IMG/VR virus record: IMGVR_UViG_3300028666_000039
Coordinates: 1-57,206 of that record
From: a virus
Reading direction: 5' to 3' (one strand)
DNA: 57,206 nucleotides
In this document: piece after piece, positions 1-6,981 of the stretch
How the letters are laid out: every line of letters begins with the position of its first letter
Numbering within the stretch: position 1 is the stretch's first letter
Notes under the pieces: generated by a model
Database searches by the model: none
The model's input: only the letters and a program-made list of their open reading frames with translations
What the model was told of the DNA's origin: nothing
Made by a program: the position numbers and the translations under genes

Positions 1-145
1 CCGTTGCGCGGCGTTGCCCTTGCATTCAATTCTCAAATTTCTTATCTTTGTATCCTCTAGAAAGGGGGTTTCAAATGAAAGCGCTGTGTGCGTTATCAAT
101 AATTCTACTCCTTGGCGGTTGCAGTAAAAGGGACGGAATCGTCGG
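1..145. repeat. Terminal direct repeat, left copy
   Basis: Identical to 57062-57206 except position 127 (A here, G at 57188). The repeat cuts through the lipoprotein gene, so it is best explained as the overlap of a circular molecule read past its origin, not as a physiological phage end. The mismatch changes Lys to Arg in the lipoprotein and suggests two variants in the sampled population. Confidence 0.9.
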
Positions 146-485
146 GCCGCCCGACACGCCAATCGTGAAATCGGCAAAAGCAGAAACGACATGGGTTCAA
201 ACAACTACATGGATGTATTCGTCGTCAAGATGGTTTGATTGGATTTCAGTCGAGACAGATAATTCCGGGATGGACACGAGCTACTCCAAGTCACTCCCGA
301 AGGCCCTGAAAGTCGTGAATCACTCAGATCGAGATACGGCTTATTATATCGGCGATGTTGTAGGATATTACTCGGCAGACAGAAAGCACTTCGTCAACTA
401 CTACGCGAAGGTATACTTTGCAGATACGGCCTACACAAATCGCTTCGGACTGTCAATGTCTCTCACCGTATACGCGGGTTACTGA
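75..485 (+). CDS. Small lipoprotein
   Basis: A 136-residue protein with a classical lipoprotein signal: MKALCALSI, a hydrophobic stretch, then the lipobox LGGC with the acylated Cys near residue 16. The mature part is rich in Tyr, Ser and Thr and has no motif I recognise. The ATG at 75 is chosen over an in-frame TTG at 48 because AGAAAGGGGG lies just upstream. It stands alone between the second recombinase region (across the circle junction) and the attP-like site, the usual place for lysogenic conversion genes. A role at the host cell surface such as superinfection exclusion is an inference from location only. Confidence 0.75.
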   Translation: MKALCALSIILLLGGCSKRDGIVGPPDTPIVKSAKAETTWVQTTTWMYSSSRWFDWISVETDNSGMDTSYSKSLPKALKVVNHSDRDTAYYIGDVVGYYSADRKHFVNYYAKVYFADTAYTNRFGLSMSLTVYAGY

Positions 486-493
486 AATGAGGA

Positions 494-513
494 TTGTGCC
501 TAAATTGTGCCTA
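494..513. repeat. Direct repeat near attP, copy 1 (possible integrase arm site)
   Basis: TTGTGCCTAAATTGTGCCTA, itself a tandem pair of TGTGCCTA units. It is followed after two bases by CTTGCA, as is copy 2. Short direct repeats near an attP core are typical arm-type integrase sites; that role is inferred. Confidence 0.6.
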
Positions 514-564
514 GCCTTGCAGCCGCTACGTGCGGTTTCGTGCTGACAAGTGTCGATATTTGCG

Positions 565-583
565 TGTGCCTAAATTGTGCCTA
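565..583. repeat. Direct repeat near attP, copy 2
   Basis: TGTGCCTAAATTGTGCCTA, identical over 19 bases to copies 1 and 3 and in the same orientation. It lies 70 bp before the tRNA-like core. Confidence 0.6.
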
Positions 584-635
584 AACTTGCAAAAATAGAT
601 CAAAAAAGAGGTTCAATGAAAAGATAATCTGCGAA

Positions 636-652
636 ATTGAATCAGATTCAAT
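636..652. promoter_or_regulatory. Short inverted repeat abutting the tRNA-like core
   Basis: ATTGAAT-CAG-ATTCAAT, with 7-bp arms and a 3-bp spacer. It ends one base before the first base of the tRNA-Lys half, so it may belong to the recombination site or be a binding site for a directionality factor. This is inferred from position. Confidence 0.35.
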
Positions 653-690
653 GCACCCATGGCTCAATTGGTAGAGCAACTGACTCTTAA
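653..690 (+). other. attP: attP-like core: 5' half of tRNA-Lys(CUU)
   Basis: The sequence reads as a tRNA 5' half: acceptor strand GCACCCA, TG, D-arm GCTC-AATTGGTA-GAGC, A, anticodon strand ACTGA and anticodon loop CTCTTAA (anticodon CTT). At base 691 tRNA identity stops: the next bases GCACT do not pair with the anticodon strand, and no T-arm follows. Ending at the anticodon loop, beside an integrase gene and flanked by repeats, this fits an attP core for integration into a host tRNA-Lys gene. It would supply the 5' half of the restored tRNA, whereas the 3' half is the more common arrangement. Confidence 0.75.
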
Positions 691-714
691 GCACTGTGAA
701 AAAAGAGTAGTAAT

Positions 715-753
715 AAAAAAGCCCCTAGAATGCTAATGTTCTAGGGGTTTTTT
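715..753. terminator. Bidirectional rho-independent terminator
   Basis: An A-tract at 715-720, stem CCCCTAGAA (722-730) with TTCTAGGGG (739-747), and a T-tract at 748-753. It can end the leftward integrase transcript and any rightward transcript from the lipoprotein side. Confidence 0.9.
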
Positions 754-761
754 CGTTTGTT

Positions 762-777
762 CGCGCACCGTTGCGCG
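762..777. repeat. Palindrome family A copy (CGCGCACCGTTGCGCG)
   Basis: Intergenic, between the terminator and the integrase 3' end, five bases before repeat copy 3 of the attP region. Confidence 0.85.
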
Positions 778-781
778 GCGC

Positions 782-800
782 TGTGCCTAAATTGTGCCTA
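782..800. repeat. Direct repeat near attP, copy 3
   Basis: TGTGCCTAAATTGTGCCTA, on the other side of the tRNA-like core from copies 1 and 2. The integrase stop codon (798-800, minus strand) lies inside it. Confidence 0.6.
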
Positions 801-1928
801 CTTTGGTAAAAGTCTGAGGTTCGCAGTTTTCGGTGGCGTTGCCTTTTCCTGTGAGTCGAGAATCGCTTGTCGCTCCTTTAATCTCAGCAACGCGGCTTCG
901 TCTGCCGCATCCTGCTTGCCCTTGATATTATCGACATCGAACCAAGCGTAGTATTTCATCGTCGTCGCCAGGTCTTTGTGATGTGCTAGAAAGTGAACGT
1001 CTGACTGAGAGTATTGCTTGTCTCTTATGAGCCGCGAGACGTAAGTCTTCTTAAATGTGTGGACGGAAAAATCATCCTTTCTTGGAGCGCCTTTCGGAGT
1101 GACGAGGCCAATCGACCGCAACACCTTTATGAATTCGTGATCGAGAGAGTTCTTTAACTGGTACCCGAAGACGTAGGGTGAGTAGGCTTTCGGAAGCCCT
1201 TTCATAAACGACATGAGGGCCGCTCTGAGCGGGTAAGGCTGCCAACGTCCGCCTTTTTGATTGTGGTGACGGATAATGCCAGCGTCGAAGTCAACCAAGT
1301 CCCATGTTAGCTGACAGCTTTCGTCTAGCCTAAACCCCGTCAGCAAAAGGAACTGACATTGATCTCTTAACTTGGGATTGCAGGCTGCGAGAATTTTGTC
1401 GACCTGCTCATCCGTGAAGACTACGATGGGGCGGTCCTCGGGCTGAAAGTCGACCTTTCTAAAGGGGTTCTTCGGAAGTCTGTCTGTGTCGACCGCCCAG
1501 CCAAAGAGCGCCTTAAGCATCCGCAAATAGATTGCCGTATTCTGATCTCCCTCCTCTTCCCGCATCCTGTCTCTCAAGTCGAAAATGTCGTGCTTGGTAA
1601 CCGATCCGATTGACAAGTCTCCGGCATAGTCGACAAACTTCTTTACGGCGAGAGAATAAAAGGATAGGGTGGAGGCTTTTTTATTTCTGCCCTCTTCCTT
1701 CTGAAACTGACTCCATAGTTCGTTGACCGTCTCTTTCGTTTTCGACATCCGGGAGACGACTCCGATTGGGTCGATAGCGAGATCGGCTTCGATCTTCTTC
1801 TGAGTCATCCTAGCCTGATTGCGTCCCTCTCGATCATCTTTTAGGTCTAGGCTCTTGCGAACCTCTTTACCGCCAACAGTGTAAAACTTGATCCACAGTA
1901 TTCCGTTACGCGAATAGATGCTTGCCAT
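798..1928 (-). CDS. int: Tyrosine recombinase (phage integrase)
   Basis: A 376-residue site-specific recombinase with an N-terminal arm-binding region, a SAM-like core-binding domain (about residues 65-150) and a catalytic domain. Catalytic positions seen are Arg200 in TGFRLDE, Lys225, His290, His317 and Tyr326 in TTMKYY. The second arginine of the HxxR motif is Lys293 (HTFKKTY), a variation that may affect catalysis. It is the last gene of a leftward unit behind two HTH regulators, and the attP-like site lies directly beyond its 3' end. It presumably catalyses integration into, and with an excisionase excision from, the host tRNA-Lys gene. There is no other leftward gene downstream. Confidence 0.92.
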   Translation of the reverse strand: MASIYSRNGILWIKFYTVGGKEVRKSLDLKDDREGRNQARMTQKKIEADLAIDPIGVVSRMSKTKETVNELWSQFQKEEGRNKKASTLSFYSLAVKKFVDYAGDLSIGSVTKHDIFDLRDRMREEEGDQNTAIYLRMLKALFGWAVDTDRLPKNPFRKVDFQPEDRPIVVFTDEQVDKILAACNPKLRDQCQFLLLTGFRLDESCQLTWDLVDFDAGIIRHHNQKGGRWQPYPLRAALMSFMKGLPKAYSPYVFGYQLKNSLDHEFIKVLRSIGLVTPKGAPRKDDFSVHTFKKTYVSRLIRDKQYSQSDVHFLAHHKDLATTMKYYAWFDVDNIKGKQDAADEAALLRLKERQAILDSQEKATPPKTANLRLLPK

Positions 1929-1930
1929 AA

Positions 1931-2353
1931 TTAGTCACCAAACCCATAAGTTTTTCGATCTCTCCAGTATTCTTCTATCAACGAAGCGTCTTCGCCGCAA
2001 TACCGGAAGAATTGTTCAAATTTGCCCCTCAGAAGTTTCTCGTCCTTCGCTAACTGATAGCCGAACAGGGTCTCAAAACTGCTTTTGAAGTTCTCCCAAA
2101 AGCGCTGAGTCCGCGTCGAGTACCTGTTTTCGGTATCTCCGTGCGCTTGAAATAAGTCCGGCAACGGCACGCCAAGAGCTTTCGCGATCTGCGAAACATT
2201 CCCCAATGTCACATTTCTGTTGGGATCATTAATCACGGCGCTCAGTGTCGCAAAGTGAATCTGGCTGCGATCAGCCAGGTCCTGTTGCGTCATTCCTAAG
2301 CGATTCCGGTAATACTCGATGTTTTTAGCTAAGACGACCTTCTCTTGGAACAT
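1931..2353 (-). CDS. XRE-family HTH regulator
   Basis: A 140-residue protein with an N-terminal helix-turn-helix of the XRE/Cro-CI type (about residues 8-65; core GMTQQDLADRSQIHFATLSAVI, given here as GMTQQDLADRSQ then IHFATLSAVI). The C-terminal half is rich in aromatic and charged residues and unassigned. It is separated by 3 bases from the upstream regulator and 2 from the integrase, so the three are one leftward operon. It probably controls lysogeny genes; whether it or its neighbour is the main repressor cannot be told. Confidence 0.8.
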   Translation of the reverse strand: MFQEKVVLAKNIEYYRNRLGMTQQDLADRSQIHFATLSAVINDPNRNVTLGNVSQIAKALGVPLPDLFQAHGDTENRYSTRTQRFWENFKSSFETLFGYQLAKDEKLLRGKFEQFFRYCGEDASLIEEYWRDRKTYGFGD

Positions 2354-2356
2354 GAT

Positions 2357-2665
2357 CTACGCCTCCTTCTTGGATGGAATTGCCGACTGAATTACTTCGA
2401 TAACCTTTTCTAGTTCTGAAATCCTCTTTCGGAGCGCCTCGGCATCGTCAACTGGAGTCGTGTCTCCGGTGAGTAGCCAGTTTATGTTGCAGCCAGCCTC
2501 TCGAAATCTCTTTAGAACTTCGTAACCAGGATGGCGTTTCCCGCCTAAATACTGGGATAAATTGGAGTATGTCATACCGAGCCTTTCGGCTGCCTGGGTT
2601 GCACTCTTAAAATTTGAGTCGACCCACTCCCTCATACGCTCAACCACCGGGTCTACGTTTTTCAT
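2357..2665 (-). CDS. HTH repressor, CI-like
   Basis: A 102-residue protein with an HTH domain (about residues 15-60, AAERLGMTYSNLSQYLGGKR) followed by NINWLLTGD. That motif is common in CI-like repressors of phages from Bacteroidota and relatives. Residues 75-95 form a short predicted coiled coil (ALRKRISELEKVIEVIQ), likely a dimerisation helix. It is the first leftward gene, diverging from the early rightward operon across a 186-bp control region, the standard place for the lysogeny repressor. There is no peptidase domain, so induction by RecA-stimulated self-cleavage is not expected. Confidence 0.8.
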   Translation of the reverse strand: MKNVDPVVERMREWVDSNFKSATQAAERLGMTYSNLSQYLGGKRHPGYEVLKRFREAGCNINWLLTGDTTPVDDAEALRKRISELEKVIEVIQSAIPSKKEA

Positions 2666-2721
2666 ATTTCCTTCTTTCTGGTGGAGAAAGTGTATCGGCC
2701 ATAATGAACTAAAAATAACTA

Positions 2722-2750
2722 TTGACTTTATACAATCATTTGATTATATT
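2722..2750 (+). promoter_or_regulatory. Rightward early promoter
   Basis: TTGACT (2722-2727), 17 bp, TATATT (2745-2750). The 18 bp at 2719-2736 (CTATTGACTTTATACAAT) recur exactly at the 32.86-kb promoter, so the two may share a repressor. The near-palindrome ACAATCATTTGATTATATTGT (written here as ACAAT-11 bp-ATTGT, 2732-2752) overlaps the spacer and -10 and is a candidate operator. Confidence 0.75.
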
Positions 2751-2851
2751 GTAAGTGTTGGAAATGAACAGATGATTGCAAAACATTTACAACAAACTCA
2801 AAAACAACACTATGAATATAGCATCGAAACATTTGAAAGTCAATAGCGATA

Positions 2852-3082
2852 ATGTTAAATAGCGAAAATAATATACGCGGAGAAGACGAGGAATTGCTGA
2901 CGATTTCACGGGTTGCCGCTCTGATGGGGGTTGATCGAAGTTGGGCTTCACGGAAAATTAATAACGGCGAGATACCATCCATCCCTGTAGGATCGCAGCG
3001 ACGCGTACCGAGGTGGGCGCTTAAAGAGTGGCAACAGGGCGAGACGAAAAGGGTTTTAGCTCTTGCGGGTAACTTGGTGTGA
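2852..3082 (+). CDS. Excisionase-like MerR/HTH_17 DNA-binding protein
   Basis: A 76-residue protein whose core LLTISRVAALMGVDRSWASR, then KINNGEIPSIPVGSQRRV, is the winged-helix pattern of excisionase-family and MerR-like small DNA-binding proteins (helix-turn-helix, then a wing ending in a basic strand before a final helix KEWQQG). It is the first gene of the rightward early operon, opposite the repressor, so it could act as a Cro-like regulator or as the excision factor for the leftward integrase. Which one cannot be decided from the sequence. Confidence 0.7.
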   Translation: MLNSENNIRGEDEELLTISRVAALMGVDRSWASRKINNGEIPSIPVGSQRRVPRWALKEWQQGETKRVLALAGNLV

Positions 3083-3209
3083 CATGCTTGAAATCAGGGC
3101 GATTACATACCTTGTAGACCATTTCAAGAAATAACAACAATTACAAAATCAAAACCTCCAAAATGTGCAAAAAACTGATATATATACTAAGTGGGGAGAC
3201 TCCTTGGTA

Positions 3210-3401
3210 ATGGACTTCATCGTTGAATACCGCGATTCTGACCAAAAGCTAAGAACGAAAGTCGTTTCTAGTGCATCGGAAGCGGCCATCCCTATAAAAC
3301 TGCATAAACTCGACCGGCGATTTAATCAAATCGTCCACATAACCCAGGTAGACTCTCCTGCGGTCCCAACTATCCACATCGAAAATGAAAGAGTAGTGTA
3401 A
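3210..3401 (+). CDS. Hypothetical 63-residue protein
   Basis: Starts at ATG 3210 with GGGGAG 11 bases upstream; an in-frame GTG at 3165 would add 15 residues but has no clear ribosome-binding site. The sequence is mixed alpha/beta (MDFIVEYRDSDQKLRTKVV) with no motif I recognise. Its stop codon overlaps the start of the RecB-type nuclease (TAATG), so the two are translationally coupled. The 127 bp before it contain an inverted repeat, CTTGAAAT (3087-3094) with ATTTCAAG (3121-3128). Confidence 0.6.
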   Translation: MDFIVEYRDSDQKLRTKVVSSASEAAIPIKLHKLDRRFNQIVHITQVDSPAVPTIHIENERVV

Positions 3402-4567
3402 TGGCAAAAACAGCGCAGGCGGTATATGTGCCGCAATGGTATGAAAACGCCTCTATCCTCAATCGAGTAATAGCCTACACGGTTGGTCGTCGCAAGCTGA
3501 CGGAGTTCGCTCAACTGAACGATCTCGTAGAGCATCCAGAGAAGTATAGCTATCTCTATGCGGACTATCAAGAGTCACTTCTCAATCAAATCAGTCCGAA
3601 CAATCCAGTAACAAACGAGTTCTTTGATTCCAGATTCTATCGAATCGGCAATCGGTGGATGGAATCGAATACGACGGTACTTTGGGCCTACCCAGCGCCC
3701 GGACTCGTGCAGTTCATCGGCAATGTCGGCGGAGAACAAGCCGAACTAAAAAAGATCATCGCCGGAGACAGAGGTACGAAGGTTCACGATGCACTTCAAC
3801 GGAATCGACCTGTCAACCGAGCAGAGTTCGCAGATGATGAGTGGCTTCTCCTTATGAATGCGAAAGCGTTCAACGACGAAGAGAAACCGGAACTCATACT
3901 CAATGAAGAGGCGGTTTGGGACATCGAGAGAGGGTATGCTGGTCGCATAGACCGAGTTATCTCAATGCGTGGCGGCAAGGTCACGCTTATCGACTTCAAG
4001 ACCGGCCACGTAGGGCGCGAGGCATGGCTACAGCTTGCCGCGAACAAGAACTCAATCCAGAAGACGAAGGGATTGTTCATCGAATCGTGGGGCATTCTGT
4101 CGCTTAATGCCAAGACGAAGGCGGGATGGAAATACTACTGCATCGAGGAGCGTTCAGACGTGAAGGACGAGGGACTCACCAACGAACAAGCCTTTGAAAA
4201 AGACATGATTGTCTTCGATGCCGTTCATACGGTTTGGAGAGATGCCTTCAAGTCATTGAAGCCGAAGCATTTCCCATACGCGCCGCCCGACACGCTGAAT
4301 CTGATGATACCTGTGAAGCTTACTGCCGATTTAACGAAAGACGGAAACGAACCACTTCCAGTGATCGGAGAGAATGCTGACAGGGCCATTCAGTCGTCTT
4401 CGGTCGCCGAAACCGAGAAGGCTGTCGCAGAACACGAAACGAGTCATCCTGTGAATACAACATTAGAAGAGACGAACACCACGGTGAAAAATGTTGAGGA
4501 TGCGCCTCCGGCGAAGAAACAAAGACGTTCGCGCACTGTTGCGCGGGAATCCGAGAGCGCAAAATGA
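3401..4567 (+). CDS. PD-(D/E)XK exonuclease, RecB-nuclease family
   Basis: A 388-residue protein with the RecB/Cas4-type nuclease motifs in order: GTKVHDAL (His129), GRIDR (Asp184), LIDFKTG (Asp198, Lys200) and QLAA (Gln211). The preceding TTVLWAYPAPGL block is typical of phage members. It probably resects DNA ends in phage recombination or replication, and its neighbours are an SSB-like protein and an SNF2-type helicase. After about residue 300 the protein becomes a low-complexity charged tail rich in Glu and Thr. A family A palindrome (4530-4545) is read through in frame in that tail. The gene overlaps the next by 4 bases. Confidence 0.85.
   Translation: MAKTAQAVYVPQWYENASILNRVIAYTVGRRKLTEFAQLNDLVEHPEKYSYLYADYQESLLNQISPNNPVTNEFFDSRFYRIGNRWMESNTTVLWAYPAPGLVQFIGNVGGEQAELKKIIAGDRGTKVHDALQRNRPVNRAEFADDEWLLLMNAKAFNDEEKPELILNEEAVWDIERGYAGRIDRVISMRGGKVTLIDFKTGHVGREAWLQLAANKNSIQKTKGLFIESWGILSLNAKTKAGWKYYCIEERSDVKDEGLTNEQAFEKDMIVFDAVHTVWRDAFKSLKPKHFPYAPPDTLNLMIPVKLTADLTKDGNEPLPVIGENADRAIQSSSVAETEKAVAEHETSHPVNTTLEETNTTVKNVEDAPPAKKQRRSRTVARESESAK
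4530..4545. repeat. Palindrome family A copy (CGCGCACTGTTGCGCG)
   Basis: Inside the last codons of the nuclease gene (encoding about RTVAR) but 18 nt before the next ATG at 4564, so it keeps the spacing to a downstream start seen for the intergenic copies. Confidence 0.85.
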
Positions 4568-4803
4568 CAACCACTGCACTCTCAATTAGCGCCGTCCTCT
4601 TCACGGCAGCAGAAATCGGCTTTGCCTATTTCTCACCGTCCAGCAGTCAAGATATAGTCCTTCTTCGGACAAAGGCGAGGGCATTGAACTCAATCGGTAT
4701 CGAATGCGAAAGATGTGTAACGTGCGGACACACGGACAAATGTCTCACTGAGGCAAAACTATCACTCCAACAACATCTAGGGAAAATTTCTAATGGGTCT
4801 TGA
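4564..4803 (+). CDS. Hypothetical Cys-rich small protein
   Basis: A 79-residue protein. The first 24 residues are hydrophobic enough for a membrane segment or buried helix. Four cysteines (48, 51, 54, 60; CxxCxxCx5C) near the C-terminus could bind a metal ion. It begins in an ATGA overlap with the nuclease gene and ends inside the start of the SSB-like gene, so it belongs to the same tightly packed operon. No family recognised. Confidence 0.6.
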   Translation: MTTTALSISAVLFTAAEIGFAYFSPSSSQDIVLLRTKARALNSIGIECERCVTCGHTDKCLTEAKLSLQQHLGKISNGS

Positions 4804-5335
4804 ACAGCGTCAAGATTTACTCTTTCTGAATGTTTCATGTGGCAACCTCATCAACAAGGACAAGGGTTTAAAGGGCGCGGCTTATACCGGCAGACTCACG
4901 AAGATCGAGCGCGTCGAGGATGAATTCGAGGGCAAGCCGTCCCCGAAGATCAAGATAAGGATGCAGGACGTTGGCGGCGAAGTCGCCTCTATCGGATTCA
5001 CACTCAAGGGGTATTTCACCCTTGAATTCTTCCAGCGCATTGGCGCAATCAACCTCGCCAAGCCCTTCACGTTAAGCGTCTACTGTAGCAAGACGAACGA
5101 AAAGATTTCCTACTGCTCTCTTCGCCAGGACGGAAAGAAGATCGAACCGGACAAGAAATTTCCTGAACCTGCAAAGGTGAAGGTCGACGATGCACTCGTC
5201 ACGGACTGGTCGCCTATGACAGCCGCCGTTGGCAAAATGATTGCGGAAATCACAGAGAAGCTCACTCCCCTCGTCAGCGCGGCAGAGTCAGCGCCGCTTG
5301 ACTCACCCGCAAAAGAAGACGATTTACCCTTCTAA
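4793..5335 (+). CDS. ssb: SSB-like single-stranded DNA-binding protein
   Basis: A 180-residue protein. The last residues, KEDDLPF, match the acidic-DDLPF type tip by which bacterial SSB proteins recruit repair and replication partners. The body (about 25-120) is beta-strand rich (YTGRLTKIERVEDEF, KIKIRMQDVGGE) as expected of an OB fold, but it is not a plain copy of bacterial SSB. A linker of about 55 residues precedes the tip. Its place between a RecB-type nuclease and an SNF2 helicase supports a role in phage recombination or replication. Confidence 0.7.
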   Translation: MGLEQRQDLLFLNVSCGNLINKDKGLKGAAYTGRLTKIERVEDEFEGKPSPKIKIRMQDVGGEVASIGFTLKGYFTLEFFQRIGAINLAKPFTLSVYCSKTNEKISYCSLRQDGKKIEPDKKFPEPAKVKVDDALVTDWSPMTAAVGKMIAEITEKLTPLVSAAESAPLDSPAKEDDLPF

Positions 5336-5370
5336 CTAGCAACTCATTCACCCTACCTCATCCAAAGAAG

Positions 5371-5397
5371 GCGCTCCCGGCAACCTGCCGGGGGCGC
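5371..5397 (+). other. GC-rich intergenic hairpin
   Basis: GCGCTCCCGGCA-ACC-TGCCGGGGGCGC forms a 12-bp stem with one mismatch. No T-tract follows, so it is more likely an RNA-stability or processing element than an intrinsic terminator. It lies between the SSB-like gene and the helicase gene. Confidence 0.6.
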
Positions 5398-5430
5398 ATC
5401 GAAGGATTACGCTTATCTTAATCGAGGCGC

Positions 5431-6981
5431 ATGAAAACAATTACTGCGGACGACCGCAATTTCATTATTACGTTCGATTTTGAACGTGAGCTTGTATCTG
5501 CCGTAAAGACTCTACCAATGGCAAGGTTTGAAGGGAAGACGAAATCATGGAGCGTTCCACTTATCTATCGGGATCAAATAAAGAAATTCACGGCTGACTA
5601 CTTTTTCAATCTGACAGACGAAGCCTGTGATAGACTCACTTCGCCAGCAATTAAGGCCACCCTGGTTCAGATTCCAGATCTTGATTCACCGCTTCCGAAC
5701 GGACAAACCTTGTTCGGACATCAGAAATTCGGCATCAGATTCTTAATTGATAAGGTTAGGGCAATACTCGCAGACGACATGGGCCTTGGAAAGACACGAC
5801 AAGCACTTATCGCTGCTAAGGCATTCGGGATCCGCATCGTCGTAGTTGCACCCGTTTCCCTGCAAGAGAATTGGCGACGAGAGGCAATGATGGTCAACGC
5901 CAAGATCGAAGTCTTCTCTTGGGATAAAATGCCCCAGTTCTTTTCAGAACCATTCGTCTTCATACCCGACGAAGCTCACTATGCTCAATCGGGAAGTAGG
6001 TCGCAACGTGGAAAGAAGTTTTTAGAGATAGCCCTTGACCAAAACTGCCAAGCGGTCTTCTGTTTGACGGGTACACCACTTAAGAATGGCAAGCCGATCA
6101 ACCTCATGCCGCTCTTGCAGGCCGTAAGACATCCGATTGTTGGCAATGTCGGCCACTACCAAAAGAGATATTGCGACGCTAAGGCTACTCGATTTTGTCG
6201 CTGGGACGTTAGCGGGGCTACGAATCTGAAAGAGCTTCACCAACTCATCGGCGATACGATGCTGCGCAGGACAAAGAAAGAATGTCTCGACTTGCCGTCA
6301 AAGTTGAGGGTCTACCGGGAAGTCGAATGGTCTGACGAGGACAGGAAATCTTACGATGCGAAGTTCAAACAGCTTCAAAGCGAGTACCGGGAAAGAGTCA
6401 GAAAGGGACTAGTCAGCGAGGAATCGGAGGCGCTAGTTACGGTCGGCCATCTGAGGCAGGCCGCCAGTGTAGCAAAAATCAGAACCGCAGTCGAAATAGC
6501 CCAGGAATTACTCGAACAAGGACAGCCCGTCGTCATCTTTACTGCGTTCAAAGACTCCGCAAGGTATATCAAACAACAGTTCGAGGACAACGCGGTTCTA
6601 TTGACCGGAGAAGTGCTCCCCGAGAAGCGACAGCCGCTAGTAGATGCTTTTCAAGATGGGGTTGTTAATGTCTTCGTAGCCACCGTCGGCGCGGGCGGTG
6701 TCGGGATTACCTTGACGCGCTCACACAACGTAATTTTGGTAGATCGACCTTGGACACCGGGAGACACCGATCAGGCGGAAGATCGACTGAATAGGATCGG
6801 CCAAAACAATCAGGTTACGTCGATATGGCTACAGGCGAACGACATCGACAAGGCCGTAGACTCAATAATCGAAGCAAAGGAAGACACAATCGAACTCGTC
6901 CTTAATGGCAAGCGAAAGCGCATAGCAAGGACATCAACCCAACGACAAATATCGCAGGTAATAGCCGAAATGGTATTCTAA
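5431..6981 (+). CDS. SNF2/DEAD-like helicase, SMARCAL1-type
   Basis: A 516-residue superfamily 2 DNA translocase. Motif I is DDMGLGKT (115-122), motif II DEAH (180-183), motif III LTGTP (about 209-213), and the C-terminal lobe ends with the AEDRLNRIGQ motif VI. The N-terminal 60 residues (FDFERELVSAVKTLPMARFEG then KTKSWSVP) resemble the HARP-like module of SMARCAL1-type annealing helicases. It likely remodels or anneals DNA during replication-recombination. The start is backed by GAGG upstream. A family B palindrome lies 14 nt inside the gene (5445-5458), encoding part of ITADDRNF. Confidence 0.88.
   Translation: MKTITADDRNFIITFDFERELVSAVKTLPMARFEGKTKSWSVPLIYRDQIKKFTADYFFNLTDEACDRLTSPAIKATLVQIPDLDSPLPNGQTLFGHQKFGIRFLIDKVRAILADDMGLGKTRQALIAAKAFGIRIVVVAPVSLQENWRREAMMVNAKIEVFSWDKMPQFFSEPFVFIPDEAHYAQSGSRSQRGKKFLEIALDQNCQAVFCLTGTPLKNGKPINLMPLLQAVRHPIVGNVGHYQKRYCDAKATRFCRWDVSGATNLKELHQLIGDTMLRRTKKECLDLPSKLRVYREVEWSDEDRKSYDAKFKQLQSEYRERVRKGLVSEESEALVTVGHLRQAASVAKIRTAVEIAQELLEQGQPVVIFTAFKDSARYIKQQFEDNAVLLTGEVLPEKRQPLVDAFQDGVVNVFVATVGAGGVGITLTRSHNVILVDRPWTPGDTDQAEDRLNRIGQNNQVTSIWLQANDIDKAVDSIIEAKEDTIELVLNGKRKRIARTSTQRQISQVIAEMVF
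5445..5458. repeat. Palindrome family B copy (TGCGGACGACCGCA)
   Basis: Within codons 5-10 of the helicase gene, close enough to the start to form an mRNA hairpin in the ribosome-binding region. Confidence 0.8.

Noticed and set aside
757-951. 64-codon open frame over the integrase 3' end
   Set aside because: Begins in the palindrome and runs antisense to the integrase; no ribosome-binding site.
5371-5397. Hairpin between the SSB-like and helicase genes as an intrinsic terminator
   Set aside because: Strong stem but no T-tract, and the operon clearly continues; kept only as a hairpin.
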